Below are positions 46,375 through 57,811 of a DNA stretch of 64,000 bases, piece after piece. The position numbers and the translations under genes were made by a program. Below the pieces are notes generated by a model. It saw only the letters and a program-made list of their open reading frames with translations. It searched no databases and was not told where the DNA came from. The stretch spans positions 2,108,001 to 2,172,000 of the forward strand of contig JAHYIO010000033.1 in the NCBI GenBank assembly GCA_020543525.1. The letters are read 5' to 3'. Position 1 is the stretch's first letter. Each line of letters starts with the position of its first letter. The DNA comes from Coriolopsis trogii. Its lineage: Eukaryota; Basidiomycota; Agaricomycetes; Polyporales; Polyporaceae.

Positions 46375-48231
46375 ATGGCTGCCCGTATGTCTCTTCTCAT
46401 CCGTTCTCGCAACACACTCCTCATATAACCCCCGTCTCTCACAGGGCTCTCCTTGAAGGACCAGCTCGCCCAGCTCGACCAGCCAGCTCCCATCGGTGCG
46501 CACCTCACGCCCCAGCCTCTCCGCATGTCTCCCTCGCGCCTAACTCGTCCGATCACCAGACCTCGACCCCGAGGATGCGTTCGCAGGAGAGAGCTCTGAG
46601 CATCGATTGGATATCGATCATTCCGCTGCGAGAGAACACTACATTGATGTCGCGTGAGTCCCCTCGCTTGCCCCATCTTCTCCTTCCCATTCATCCATCC
46701 CAAGTCCTGACCACCCTCGAGGCCTTCTACGCTACGTAAGCTCCATGAGAGTGTGAGCGACCCAAAATACGAGGGCATTCGCACAAGTCGCCACCAGCTC
46801 TACGACCAAACCGACGACGAAGAGTCCGTCGACGATGACGATGAGAACGCCGACGAGGATGAACTTGAAAACCACGGAGACGACTTCAGCGACGAGATGA
46901 CCGAGGACGACGAGGAACTCGATAGTCCAGACGGCAGCGCAGATGAAGAATCCGGTTCAGCTTCCGAGGCTGAGGCACCGCCGTCTGGGACAAGATCACG
47001 ACAGCAGTCGAGTGAGGCATCCGCAAGTCTCGCGCGTATCGATCTTGGTCGCCGGACGAGTGGGCCGGGGCAGTCCGAGTCTGCCGAAGCCCAGCCAGAA
47101 GGTGACATCGCGTCGAACTTGCGTAGGACCCACGAGGCGGACAAGAAAAAGGGGCAGGCTGTATCACGTCAGATTGTGAGTGCTCGCGCTCAAATCTCCA
47201 TACGAGACGGCCGCGTTCTCATTCACATGCCGTCAACGCGCTCTAGACTGTCTATGACACGTTACTGGACGCACGGATACAGCTACAAAAGGCTCTTACT
47301 GCCGCAAATCGGCTACCCTTGGTTCGTACACGGTTTCAATTCTCGTATGTGCGATACTCACTTTGGGTGTAGCCCGAGGAATGTGACGAATATGTTTCAC
47401 ATCCACATGCTCGCGAAGCCATAGACAGCCTGCTGAATGTCGCTGGCAGCCTCACAGAGGAGCTGTTCTCCCTACAAGAGGTGCGTCGTCCATTCCGGCG
47501 CCTGGACGTGGACAAGAGCTGACGCCACTTCACATGTGTAGGGTCTCCTCCGGCTGAATGAATCGATAGAAGCCCCCGCACGTAAGCGACGCAAGGTCGA
47601 CGGGAGCGCGGCTGCCGACGGACTCGAGTCTGGTGCCGTGATGGAGGAGCTGTGTGGGTATGCGTCGGCTCTGGAGGAAAGCTACCACCCGTGGGTTGTG
47701 GACACGCTCTCGAAATGGTCCGCGAAGGTGCAGGCGGTCGCTCCGAACGTGCTTCTGCCCGACAACCGCGGCTCGTTCATGAGGGACGGGAGATCGTCGC
47801 AGGTGGGCGTGGTAAGCGTGATCGACGACGTTCTGCGGACGGACGGAGGGAAACTACTGGAGCGGACGCGGAAGCGGAAGGACAGGCAGGGGCGCATCAC
47901 CGAGAGCAGAGCAGGAGGTGGCGAAGGGGATGAGGGGATGGCGGTGGAGGTGTTTGACGACACGGACTACTACCAGCAGCTGCTACGAGACGTGATTGCG
48001 GCGCGGGGGGGCAGCGGGGAGCAGGGGGGGGAGCAGGAGTGGCAGGGGCAGCAGAGGGAGCGCAAGGCGAAGCGGAAGAAGACGGTGGACACGAAGGCGA
48101 GCAAGGGGCGGAAGCTGCGGTACGAGGTCCACGCGAAGCTGCAGAACTTTATGGTGCCTGTCCCGGTCGTGGGAGGCGACTGGCACGAGGAGCAGATCGA
48201 CGGCCTCTTTTCGTCGCTGTTGCAGTCGTGA
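46375..48231 (+). CDS. BFR2: BFR2 / AATF (Traube) ribosome biogenesis protein
   Basis: BFR2 (AATF/Che-1 in animals) is a nucleolar component of the small-subunit processome (family knowledge). The spliced product is about 490 residues. Exon 1 encodes only MAA plus one base, spliced to LSLKDQLAQLDQPAP. The conserved N-terminal DLDPEDAFAGE and AAREHYIDVA follow, then SDPKYEGIRTSRHQLY, an acidic stretch, and the AATF leucine-zipper-like region TVYDTLLDARIQLQKALTAA. The C-terminal TRAUB domain includes VEVFDDTDYYQQLLRDVI and KGRKLRYEVHAKLQNFMVP. The tail ends WHEEQIDGLFSSLLQS, as in the family. Several short introns. Start ATG is at 46375, stop TGA at 48229-48231. Confidence 0.92.
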
Positions 48232-48553
48232 ATGAGCAGAATACAATGCTTGATGTGTGCCGTATCCAGCTGGGGAGGCCCTCTGGGGACGCGTGGATGG
48301 CAAGCATGGGATGGGCGTCGACGGCGAGCGACGAACGAGGGCATCTCGCCTGCCTGTCTACGTCTGCCTGACTGACAAGCGTGAGTCTGCGAGTGTCCTA
48401 GGCTCTGCATCTGCGTCTGCCGCTGCCCAAGAGCCCATCCCCTCCCCCAGTTTCGCGCGCCGCCCACAACTCACGCCCGTCCTCCTCCTTGCATCCCGTC
48501 CGCCATCAGCCTCCTCCGTCCTCTTTCGCCACAGACAGACCCGCATCGAGCAC
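48232..48553. promoter_or_regulatory. Promoter region of transcription factor copy 2
   Basis: 322 bp between BFR2 and the second Zn2Cys6 factor, with CT- and C-rich runs (cccatcccctcccccag) before the ATG. No other feature was seen. Confidence 0.45.
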
Positions 48554-51500
48554 ATGTCCAGCAGCTCTCAGCTCGTCAAGAAAAGACGCAATGCTACCCT
48601 GTCCTGCGCCGAATGCAGACGGTATGCCCTCCTCGTGTTTGGAGCTCCGCATTATATTCATTCGCGCCCCTCCCTCTCCCGTCCGCGTAGTCTCAAGCTG
48701 AGGTATGTGGTTAACATTCACTGAGCTCCGGCCGCACCCCTTACCAGTCCTGATTGCCCCCAGGTGTTCCCGCGTCTTCCCCTGCGCGAGCTGCGTCAAG
48801 AAAGGCTGCGCCGCCATCTGCCCAGACGGTGTGTTTCCCTTCAATCTCTCGCCCCCTCCTCATCGTGTCCTCATCCATCCCTTCCAAACCTGAATCCGTG
48901 GACAACAATCCCCAGGCTCTCTCACCACCGGCAAAGGCAATAGGTACCGCACCTCTCCCTCTCCCCGCGCCCACTCTCTCGATCACTCATTCGCCCATCC
49001 CTCTCTTCCCTCTCCCAGATTCGTCTTAGCCAACACCGAAGTACTCCATGACAAAATCACGATACTTGCCAATCGCGTTAGATCCCTCGAAGATGCCCTC
49101 CAGGAGGCAATGGGCGATAAGCCTCATCACCTTCTCACAGACGAGCTCCGTGCCCTCAAACGACCGTTAGAGAGAGACTCCCCAGAAGAGCATGTACAGG
49201 AGCAAGAGCACGAGTCGGTCGAGTCAATGATCAACGTCGGCTCATTGTAAATTCCTCTTCCTCTGCCGCTCTCCTTACCGTCTCGCCTAACCTTAATTTC
49301 CCCACATCCAGATCTATCTCCGAGTCCGGTCACACCAAGTTTTATGGCGGCATGGCAAATGCATGGGTATGCTATTTCTCCCCCGATCGCCAATCGCAGC
49401 ACTGCATGCTGACCACTCCTCCGCCCTCGCAGTATTTGTTGCAGGTGCGCACTTGTCCCGGTCGACGTATTATGATCTTTCGTTTACTCAGTAATAATGT
49501 GATGCAGAACGAAGCCGGAAGTGACGAGGAGGAGGAGAGTCCGCAAATGCAGTTGCCCACGGACATACCTTGGCTCAGCCACACGTTCCCTTTCTATACC
49601 GCCCTGAACGAGTCCGCGACTCAGATTCGCAGCGCTGTGTTAGCATCCCTCCCTGATCACGCGAAAGCGCGTGAACTGGTCACCATCTACTACAAACATG
49701 CCGCTTTTATGTACGTCATGACATCCCACCGTTAACCTTCGCGTTGCAACACCGCGGCCTTCCTCTGGGTGCTTCCGCGAAGCGTGCTAACCTCATGTGC
49801 TCACTAGGTACACTCCCATTCCAGAAAAAGAATTCGAGGACTCCGTGTTCGCGCGCGTGTATGACCAGCACATGGAGACTGACCCCGCACCCTTGGACTC
49901 GCACCGGCTCGCCGTGCTCTGTTTCGTCCTCGGACTCGGTGCCCTCCTAGACTTGGACCAGCCCTACATGTCCCAGGAGTCGACGCGATATTACCAACTC
50001 GGCAGAGCCGCCCTGAGCCTGGACTCCATTCTTGAGTCCCAGTCCATCCCTGCAATTCAAGCCCTGGTGCGTGCCCCACCTGATATTTATACAGTTACCG
50101 GGACGACAGCCAGAGCCGCTGCTGTGGCTGTCGCACCGATGTCCACGGATCCTTGCTCATCGCACGTGAACAGATCCTCATGTGCCACTTCATGTTCTTT
50201 TCCTTCGTAGACGGTCCCCGCTGGGCTCTGATGGGTCTAGCGGTGAAATTAGCACAGAGCGTGAGCGTTTCATCCGTCCTCGTCGTGCCGCCGCCTGTCC
50301 TGACCGTCTCTATCCGCTAGCTTGGCCTCCGTAAGCCTCATTGCTGCACCTGCGATCGGTTTATAATTGAATTGCCTGCCGATAGATCGTGATAGTGGGA
50401 GATGGAATCTAGATCCGGCTGAGACGTACAGAAGGCGGTCACTCTTCTACGAGTTGTACACCTACGATTCGTGGCAGGTGCGCATTCCCGTCCGCCGGCA
50501 GAGGTCGCTTGGCTCGCAGTGAGATAACCGCTTCTATCATCAGAGTTTGACTTACGGCCGCCCGCCCTCGTTTGCCACGGCCTTCATCGACTGCCAGATG
50601 CCGCAAGAGCCGACGAAGAATGAGAAGGGTGAAACAGAGATGACTTGTGAGTGATCCATCACTTCCTTCGCAGTAACCCGTCTGATCGCATGCATGGTCC
50701 TCGACCGTGGTGGCGGCCTCAGTCGCGGCGTGGAAACATCGCTTTTCTTTCAAGTGCCTCAGCGTCGTGCACGAGCAAGTCTTTGGCGCGAGAGTTCCCC
50801 GCTACCATACCATAAGTGAACTCGACAAGAGGGTCCGTGATTTCTATGTTCCTCCCTCTTTGCGAGTGCCTGGATTCAGCGGCGCGTCGTTCGATGATCC
50901 TCATGTCCCGCCACCTATCGAGCTCACCATGCAACGCTATGTCGGTTTTGCCATCAAGGAGATTTGTGCGTGTCACCCTCCACTTCATGCTTCCGAGTCT
51001 GCCGTCTTACCATACGCTGTGTGCCTCGCTGCAGCGCTATTCTACTTGCATCGTGGCTTCTTCGCAAAGGCCTTGGAGGACCTGCCAGGCGACCCGCTTG
51101 GCAGCAAGTACGCGCCATCTGTTCTAGCGGCTTACAACAGCGCCTGCTCGTTCATCGGCCTCATCAGGAGCCTGTACTCTCAGCATCCGCGACTGACGGA
51201 GCGCATGTGGTTCCTCTTCACTCATGTCTTCTCTTGCGCGGTAAGAATCAGCCGTTAACCAATGGGTCTATCCGCTGATTGTGCGGCAGATCGTCTTGGG
51301 CTCTATCGCTACGAAGTGCCCCACCATGGCTCTTGCTCCCTCTGCGCTCTCGAACCTGGACTCTGCTGTGAACCTGTTCAACGACGTCTCCAACAACAAC
51401 AACGCTCGTGCTGCCAAAGTCCTGGTACGATCTATCTTCACGCTATGTCTGGTCTATTTCTGATAATCTTCCAGCCTGTGCTCCGGAAACTGAAAGCGAG

Positions 51501-52107
51501 AGCGCTCGCTGCTAAAGAAGCTGTCGCCACCGCTGCTAGTCTGGGTCACCCGCGCACTCCCATAGATCCGCCATGTGTCAAGGAGGAGGACGAAGAGCTC
51601 GCAGCGCTCGGTGGAAGGATCAGGTTAGTCTCCAGGAAGTCTCCGGTCTACTCCCAGCCGTCCTCTCCGCAAGACTCGTCGCAGCAGTCCGCTAGTCCCA
51701 TCGAGCCTGCGTACATGTCTCCGGAAACACCCCCGCCCCCCTCTGCTTCTGGTTCGACTGGCTCTGTCATCCCTGACGCTCAGTGGGACGGCGGCTACGT
51801 GTCACAGGCGGACATGTACGGGTACTCGTATCCGCCTCAGGACGTGGGTGCATGGCAGCCTCAGCCCCCGGCCCCGCAGCCACAGCCGCACCATCACCAC
51901 CAGGGGCATCCGCACATGTCGATGCAAGGGATCCAGATGGATATGGGTGCAGTGCAATATGATGGTTACCAGCACGCTCAGCCCATGGCTGCACACTCGC
52001 AACAGTATATGCAAGCGCAGTCTCCAGTTCAGGTCCCTCACATGCATCCGACGTCGGATCCGCATGCGTCGTGGAACTATCTCTTCGCGCAGTTCAACCA
52101 AGTCTAG
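48554..52107 (+). CDS. Zn2Cys6 fungal transcription factor (copy 2)
   Basis: This is a fungus-specific regulator paralogous to the minus-strand gene at 24926-28314. The N-terminus is MSSSSQLVKKRRNATLS followed by the Zn2Cys6 cluster CAECRRLKLRCSRV, CASC, CPDG. LKLR is restored only through a 12-nt exon (48691-48702). A coiled coil (LHDKITILANRVRSLEDAL) and the fungal-specific transcription factor domain follow, with WALMGLAVKLAQSLGLHRDS, SLTYGRPPS and FYLHRGFFA. The C-terminal part is Gln/His/Pro-rich (QPHHHHQGHPH) and ends NYLFAQFNQV. The regulated genes are unknown. Many introns of 50-100 nt. Start ATG is at 48554. Confidence 0.9.
48691..48702 (+). other. 12-nt microexon in the zinc-cluster region
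   Basis: The segment tctcaagctgag lies between an intron ending cgtag and one starting gtatgtgg. Joining exon 1 (ending at 48620), this segment and the exon from 48764 gives the conserved CRRLKLRCSR. Skipping it would break the zinc-binding Cys spacing. The paralog at 24926-28314 encodes the same residues without this second intron. Confidence 0.75.
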
Positions 52108-52657
52108 GCTTCATTGGGGTGTCTGAGAATTGTGAGTACGATGACGGTAACGCTCTGCTTCCAACCCAGCTCCGGTTTCTCGTTGTTTTATATGACTATT
52201 CCTAGGTTATCGTGGTGGCGCCAGGCGTGGTGGGTTAGCGGTACTATATATGTTTGGATATCATACGTCTCATGCCGGAGAGCTATATTGTGTAGTATTA
52301 TGTAGCATCTGCTGTACGTACGTGGAGTTTGGTAACGTAGAACATGAGGTTGTGGGTTGCTCAAAGTTATAAATTCGTGAGTATAGGGCGCTTGATGGGA
52401 TATGACGAGCTGGCGAGCGCGGCGTTGGGTACAGGCTGAGGCTAGCCGTTCCATCACCTTTGGCCTCTTTGATCCTCTTCTCCTCCCTCCAGTCCATTCA
52501 GCGCTGCTGTACCTCCGTCTTTCCTTTGTAAGTTGAGTACCCTCCCCGCTTGCTCCGTCTGAGCACGTTTCGGCGGACCGGCACCTCATCATCTGGATTC
52601 TGGGCGCGCTAGACAACAACTCGGTCTCCCCACTCGGACAACTGTAATTCTATCGTA
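52108..52657. promoter_or_regulatory. Intergenic region, promoter of the zinc transporter
   Basis: 550 bp upstream of the CDF gene. It contains a tactatatatg stretch near 52241, but no clear element was assigned. No gene was recognised in it. Confidence 0.45.
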
Positions 52658-55600
52658 ATGAACACTGTCGACTCACGCACAAGAGGAAAAGTATCTCTTC
52701 ACACGTCCACCTCGTTGAACTCATCGTGAGTTCGCACGTTAAACTGGATGTCCGTTGCGCATGCTGAGTCTCCCGCGGCACGGCGCATATCAGGTCTGTT
52801 CTGTCACGTCGTCTGCTCGCGGATGTCTTGCTCGTGCTCGCGCTCAATGCTGGCAAGGACTACCTGCTCGCAGAGGTCGGGGTCTTTTGGGTGCTCGTCA
52901 GGGTCTTGGCGTGTGGAGGACTGGCAGCTATGGTCTGGCTGGTGACGTCTGGACAGTGGCAGACGAAACGGGTGACCGAGGTGCGTTCACGATTACTTTG
53001 TTTCATGCGCGTGCTCTCAACGTCCCGTCTCAGTGGTCGGTGGTGGGAATGTCGTCATTACTGCAGTTCGTTCGGTACGCAGGATTGTTCACGGCCCTGT
53101 ACCGACTCCCTTCGACCCGGTATGTACCCCGCACATGCGTGCCTTCTCGAATTGACGTATTGCAGCGCGATCCTCTTCACCCATTTCTCGCCATTTTGGT
53201 TCAAGTCTTTAACCACCCTGTCGTCCGTGCGTATCTGTCTGTTCACTCGTTCTCGAGCACGACCAAGTCTCATCGGTCCAATAGGTCAAGCGAGCTTCTG
53301 TGGTCCTCCTGTCCCTCGGCTTTTCATTTCTCTCGGATGCTCGCTTCTATCCAGCCAACTTTGGTGATTGCCTCCCTGCCTATGTCGCTCTTGTTGTTGA
53401 GGCCGTGTGCTCCGCCGCTTTGGAGCACACCGACGGTGTCTTGTCACCCTCTATTGGCCAATCCATGTCGAGCGCCCTGACCATGTTAGGAGCGTGTATA
53501 TTCAGCCTCCCACTATACATGCTCAGACACATACTGGTGAGCAGTCAGGAGTGATCTTGGCACATATATCTCACTTCCATTGCAGCTTGCTGACCACAGT
53601 CACCCTATCCCGTCACTCGGGGCACTCGCTGTGTTACCCTGCCTGGCATTCGTCGTGCTGCACTTCGTACCGAAATCGTCCATCAGTGCGAGCATCGCAG
53701 TCACATCTCCGCGCTATGTTGTCTCCTCGTTCGCAACAACGTACCTGGCGGCTCTTTTGCTGGGATATCTTGGTTTCGGGCACTTTCCGAAGTTTGCGGA
53801 CTTCGTTGTACCAGCGATGCTCCTTTACGGTGGGTGATGATATTCTTTGCGCTAAACATCAAGTCTCACCGCAAGTCAGGCCTGTACCCGATTGCTACCG
53901 AACCGTCGCGCGGAGCGGGGACATATTACGCGTCGACCACCAGGTTGATGCGAGCGTATCTAAAGGATATTCTGTCCAACCCGGAGTCCCGCAAGATCTT
54001 CTACTTCCTCATGCTCAACATGTGCTACATGCTGGTGCAAATGTTGTACGGTATCTGGACCAACAGCCTGGGGTTGATATCTGACGGTAAGTGGTAGCCG
54101 AACTGCACTCGGCAGCCCGCTGATGAGTCGCGTTTAGCTATACACATGGCCTTTGACTGCATGGCTATTGCAGTGGGGTTGATCGCTTCTGTTATGGCAC
54201 GATGGCCACCGAATGAAAGATTCACCTATGGGTCAGTTCAATGATGCGCCGACTTTTCAACACAGGCTAACACGTACCCCTAGCTATGGTCGGATCGAAA
54301 CGCTGTCGGGCTTTGCGAATGGCATATTCCTCATTCTCATATCCGTGTTCATCGTATTCGAGGCTATCCAACGCTTGTCAGTACAGCTTTCAGATTTACA
54401 GATATACTTCTGACAGTTCCGCGAACAGAATGGATCCACCGGAGATGAACACCAACCAGCTTCTTTTGGTCAGCACTTTGGGATTAGCTGTCAACCTCTT
54501 TGGCATGTTCGCGATGGGTGGTCATCACCATGTGAGGACTGTTTGCATCTGATATTCTATGCTGAGATTGACATCCATCTATCTACAGGGTGGACATTCT
54601 CATTCTCATTCGCATGGTCATAGCCACGCACCATCTCTTTCGCCAACCCCCGTCTCACCCGTGAGCGACACACATGACCATAGCCATGACCACGGTCACA
54701 GCCATGCTCATGAACATTCGCATTCTCATCCTGCTCACAGTGACTGTGGCGATCATGATCATTCACACTCACATTCCATACCGTTATCACCACCACCCAA
54801 CGCTCGGGGGCACTCTCATTCACACTCCATATCTCATACCCCTTTGGACCCCCACTCACATTCCCACTCTGCACATGAACATAGTCACTCGGTCTTGCAT
54901 TCGAATCATAACGAAGATACCCACAGCCATATACACCAGCCTAATCCGCCCATTCCTACTGCCGCCCGTCTCGGATTATCTCGTCACCAATCTCTCGAGA
55001 TAAAAGTCGAGTCACCCGCTGGGTCCTCGCGTTTACACCTGCATCCTGCGCATGCACGCTTGCAAGCTGAGGACTCGCTGCCAATGTCTCCCATCACCCC
55101 CAGCTACAAGTTTGGACACGACGACCACTTCGAGACTCATCATTCTTCTGGGCATGCGCCCAACCTCCACGACCACAGCCATGTCCATGACCACCACGAA
55201 GGACATAGTGACAACATGCGCGGCGTGTTCCTACACGTTATGGCAGTACGTTCACATTCGTACAAACCAGCTCATTCGATGCGATTGACATGCAACATGG
55301 CGTACAGGATACCCTCGGCTCTGTCGGTGTGATCGTTTCGACTCTGCTCATACAGCTGTACGGATGGACAGGGTTCGATCCTATCGCATCGTTGTTCATC
55401 GCCATTCTTATCGCCGCGAGCGTGGTTCCCTTGGTTATCGACACCGGGAAGGTGCTCGCCCTGGACCTTGACTCGAGAGAGAAGTCCATCCGTACTGCAC
55501 TGACGGAGGTAGGCCTCAAGTCATCATGCATGGCGCTGGAAAGACTCTGACCTGACTTGTGTACACAGCTTGCACCCATCGAAGGGCTAGCGTCGTACAC

Positions 55601-55835
55601 CACTCCGCGCTTCTGGCCGAAGGACTCCTCAACGATCATCGGCACGATTCACGTCCAACTCGCGCCCTCCGCATCCTCGCTCGACCCCGGCGGACCGCAT
55701 TCGTCCGCGCGGACGACCGTGACAAGAGTGGACCGCGTGGTCGAGCGGGTCGACAAGCTGCTCCGCAGCCGCATCCCCGGCCTGGAAGAGCTCACGATCC
55801 AAGTCGAGGACTCGACGTCGCACTATGCAGATTGA
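52658..55835 (+). CDS. MSC2: CDF zinc transporter of the MSC2/ZnT5 type
   Basis: This is a cation diffusion facilitator that moves zinc into the secretory pathway. The N-terminal half has many hydrophobic segments beyond the six of a minimal CDF protein, as in MSC2 and ZnT5. The CDF core starts near NPESRKIFYFLMLNMCYMLV with LYGIWTNSLGLISD. The two metal-site HxxxD motifs are AIHMAFDCMAIA and FLHVMADTLGSVGVI. Between helices IV and V lies a very long His-rich loop (many repeats of HSH, HDH and HEH, about 54590-55220), thought to bind or sense zinc. The C-terminus has the cytosolic domain (STIIGTIHVQLAP, RIPGLEELTIQVED). Many introns. MSC2 normally works with a ZRG17 partner, not seen in this window. 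Start ATG is at 52658. Confidence 0.85.
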
Positions 55836-56194
55836 TTCGACTGAAGTAGATACGCGTGTACTGTACTTTACAATGAGGGAGGCAAGATTCGATGCGATGC
55901 AGACCGCCAACACCAACACCAACTATTCGATGAGACATAGAGGAGAACGAACGCGCGACAGACGGATCTATCTACGAGTTCCAGACGAGGCTGAGCCTAT
56001 TAGGTACGAATGCTAGTGTGACAATGTCCCTATACCTCCGCCACGTACTCGTAGACCGAGACTAATGTGCGATCGCACACAGCCAAGGCTACGAGTAAAG
56101 GTCAGAGGGCCTGAGCCGGAGAGCATACTAAAACAAAACAAAATACAAGCCACCCGGGGTAATAATAGTCCGCTGTAATACTGTTCTCGTGCGT
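55836..56194. other. Convergent 3' intergenic region
   Basis: 359 bp between the stop codons of the zinc transporter and CAF40. No gene or repeat was recognised. Confidence 0.5.
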
Positions 56195-57500
56195 TCACTG
56201 CTCATTGAGGTTGTTGAGCAGAGTCGTCAGACATCTTTTCGTAACCATATCGCCCTGCAATGACATGTCACCACCGAGTCTCTGCTGGACGAGCGGAGGG
56301 TCATACCTTGAGCAATGCGTTGAAAGTGTTGTCGCGGAGCGGCTCCGGCAGGCAAGCCCTGAGTGCCTCTCGTGCCCTAAGCGTGCCGTCCCGATGAGTA
56401 TCGTGCAACGCATTCGAACTAGATAGACAAAGACATACCTCAAGTTGTCGCTGAGCCGCAAGTAGCACCTCACGACATGCTTCAAGAGGCGGACCGCCTG
56501 CGTCTCCACGAGCTGATTGACCATATTGCTGAGCACGGTCCCGACAGCGTAGAACCGTTCGTAGGTGTGGCAGATGTACGTCAAGCCGGTCTCGTCGAGG
56601 AGGATCTTCTGGACGATGAAGATGGCGACAGTCTTGGACAGCTCAGAGCCGGTCTCCATGATGCGCAGGCAGAGCGGGATAATCTCGGTGGATAGGAGGA
56701 AATGAATGACGGGGGTGTTATCGTTTTGCTGCAGCGATGTTGAGGGCGTCGGGTCATTGGAAGACGCATAGAATATACTCACCTTGACGAGAGCTCCGAT
56801 TACGCCGAGAGATGTGAGTCGAAGGTATTCGAAAGGACGCGTTTTGGAAGTCGTATTGAGGAAGGGGTATAGGAACAGCGGGATATGAGCTGCGTGTCGA
56901 ATGTCAGTGAGCGGTCCGACAATCCGGCTGGCAGAAGTCTTACAGAGACACGCACCATTTAGGAAAAGCTGACGAGTTTCAGGGTGGGAGGCTACACATT
57001 GCAGGAGAGCAAGAGCATTGCAGACGCGGTTTGATACATGAGCAGTGAGATTAGGTGGCGACAGTAGGGGATAGACGGAGACGATCTCTTGCAGAAGTGC
57101 CGGCATTATACCTGATGGAAAGAATGGTGGAAAGAATGGTGAATGTTGAGACACGGGCGTATAGATGCGTAGCTTACGCACCAAACGAATGCCACAGAAC
57201 CAAAGCGAGGTCATCATATTGCTCCCTCTTCTTGCTCAATTCGAGCAGCGCAGTCTCGCGAGCATCAGGGCTGAGGAGGTCAATGACTAGGGAATAGATC
57301 TTGTTCTCTTCGCTGGCAGTGAGCGGGGTGTTGGAAGTGGCGGTGGGGAGAAAGACGCCCTGGTGCGGGGTAGGGTGTGAGAGAGGAGGGACAGAGTTAG
57401 CGGAGAGATCGGGGTAGGCCTGGACCCCGCGCGGGTACGAGTTGTACTGCAAATTGTGCTGCATGTACGACACTGGCTTGGGAGAGATGAGCCCCGCCAT
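56195..57500 (-). CDS. CAF40: CCR4-NOT subunit CAF40 (RCD1/CNOT9)
   Basis: This is the armadillo-repeat subunit of the CCR4-NOT deadenylase that recruits mRNA-bound regulators (family knowledge). The spliced product is about 360 residues: a short variable N-terminus ([16 protein letters not shown]) followed by the highly conserved RCD1 core. Visible blocks are [93 protein letters not shown] and [20 protein letters not shown]. It ends [15 protein letters not shown]. The ATG at 57500 is chosen; the longer frame has only a non-ATG codon upstream. Several introns. The tandem neighbour on the same strand is the serine dehydratase. Confidence 0.95.
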
Positions 57501-57811
57501 GGGGATCGTAGCAGAACACGTCAAGCGCAGGCCACAGCCGTAGAGGTCGAAGTGAAAGTCGGAGTCGAGGTCAAAGGATGAGAGCAGCCAAGAGCAAACG
57601 CTTAACCGCCGTCACGACGCACCCCTATCTTAGTCAGCACTCCCGGCGTCTCGCTTACCATATACGGCCAGTCCCACATACATATTCAACGCGTACATGA
57701 CAGCGGAAAAGTGCCTTAATGTCCATAACCGAAGTCCAACAAACAAAGACAAAAGATAGAGCGACATCTATGTATCTATGTCTAAGAGGTATCTATCGCG
57801 AATGACTCTAT
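57501..57811. other. Intergenic region, promoter of CAF40
   Basis: 311 bp between two minus-strand genes. It holds the CAF40 upstream region and the 3' flank of serine dehydratase. No other feature was recognised. Confidence 0.45.

Noticed and set aside
45888..46784. 298-residue minus-strand open frame across the BFR2 start
   Set aside because: It is antisense to BFR2 exons and spans the divergent promoter; no family features.
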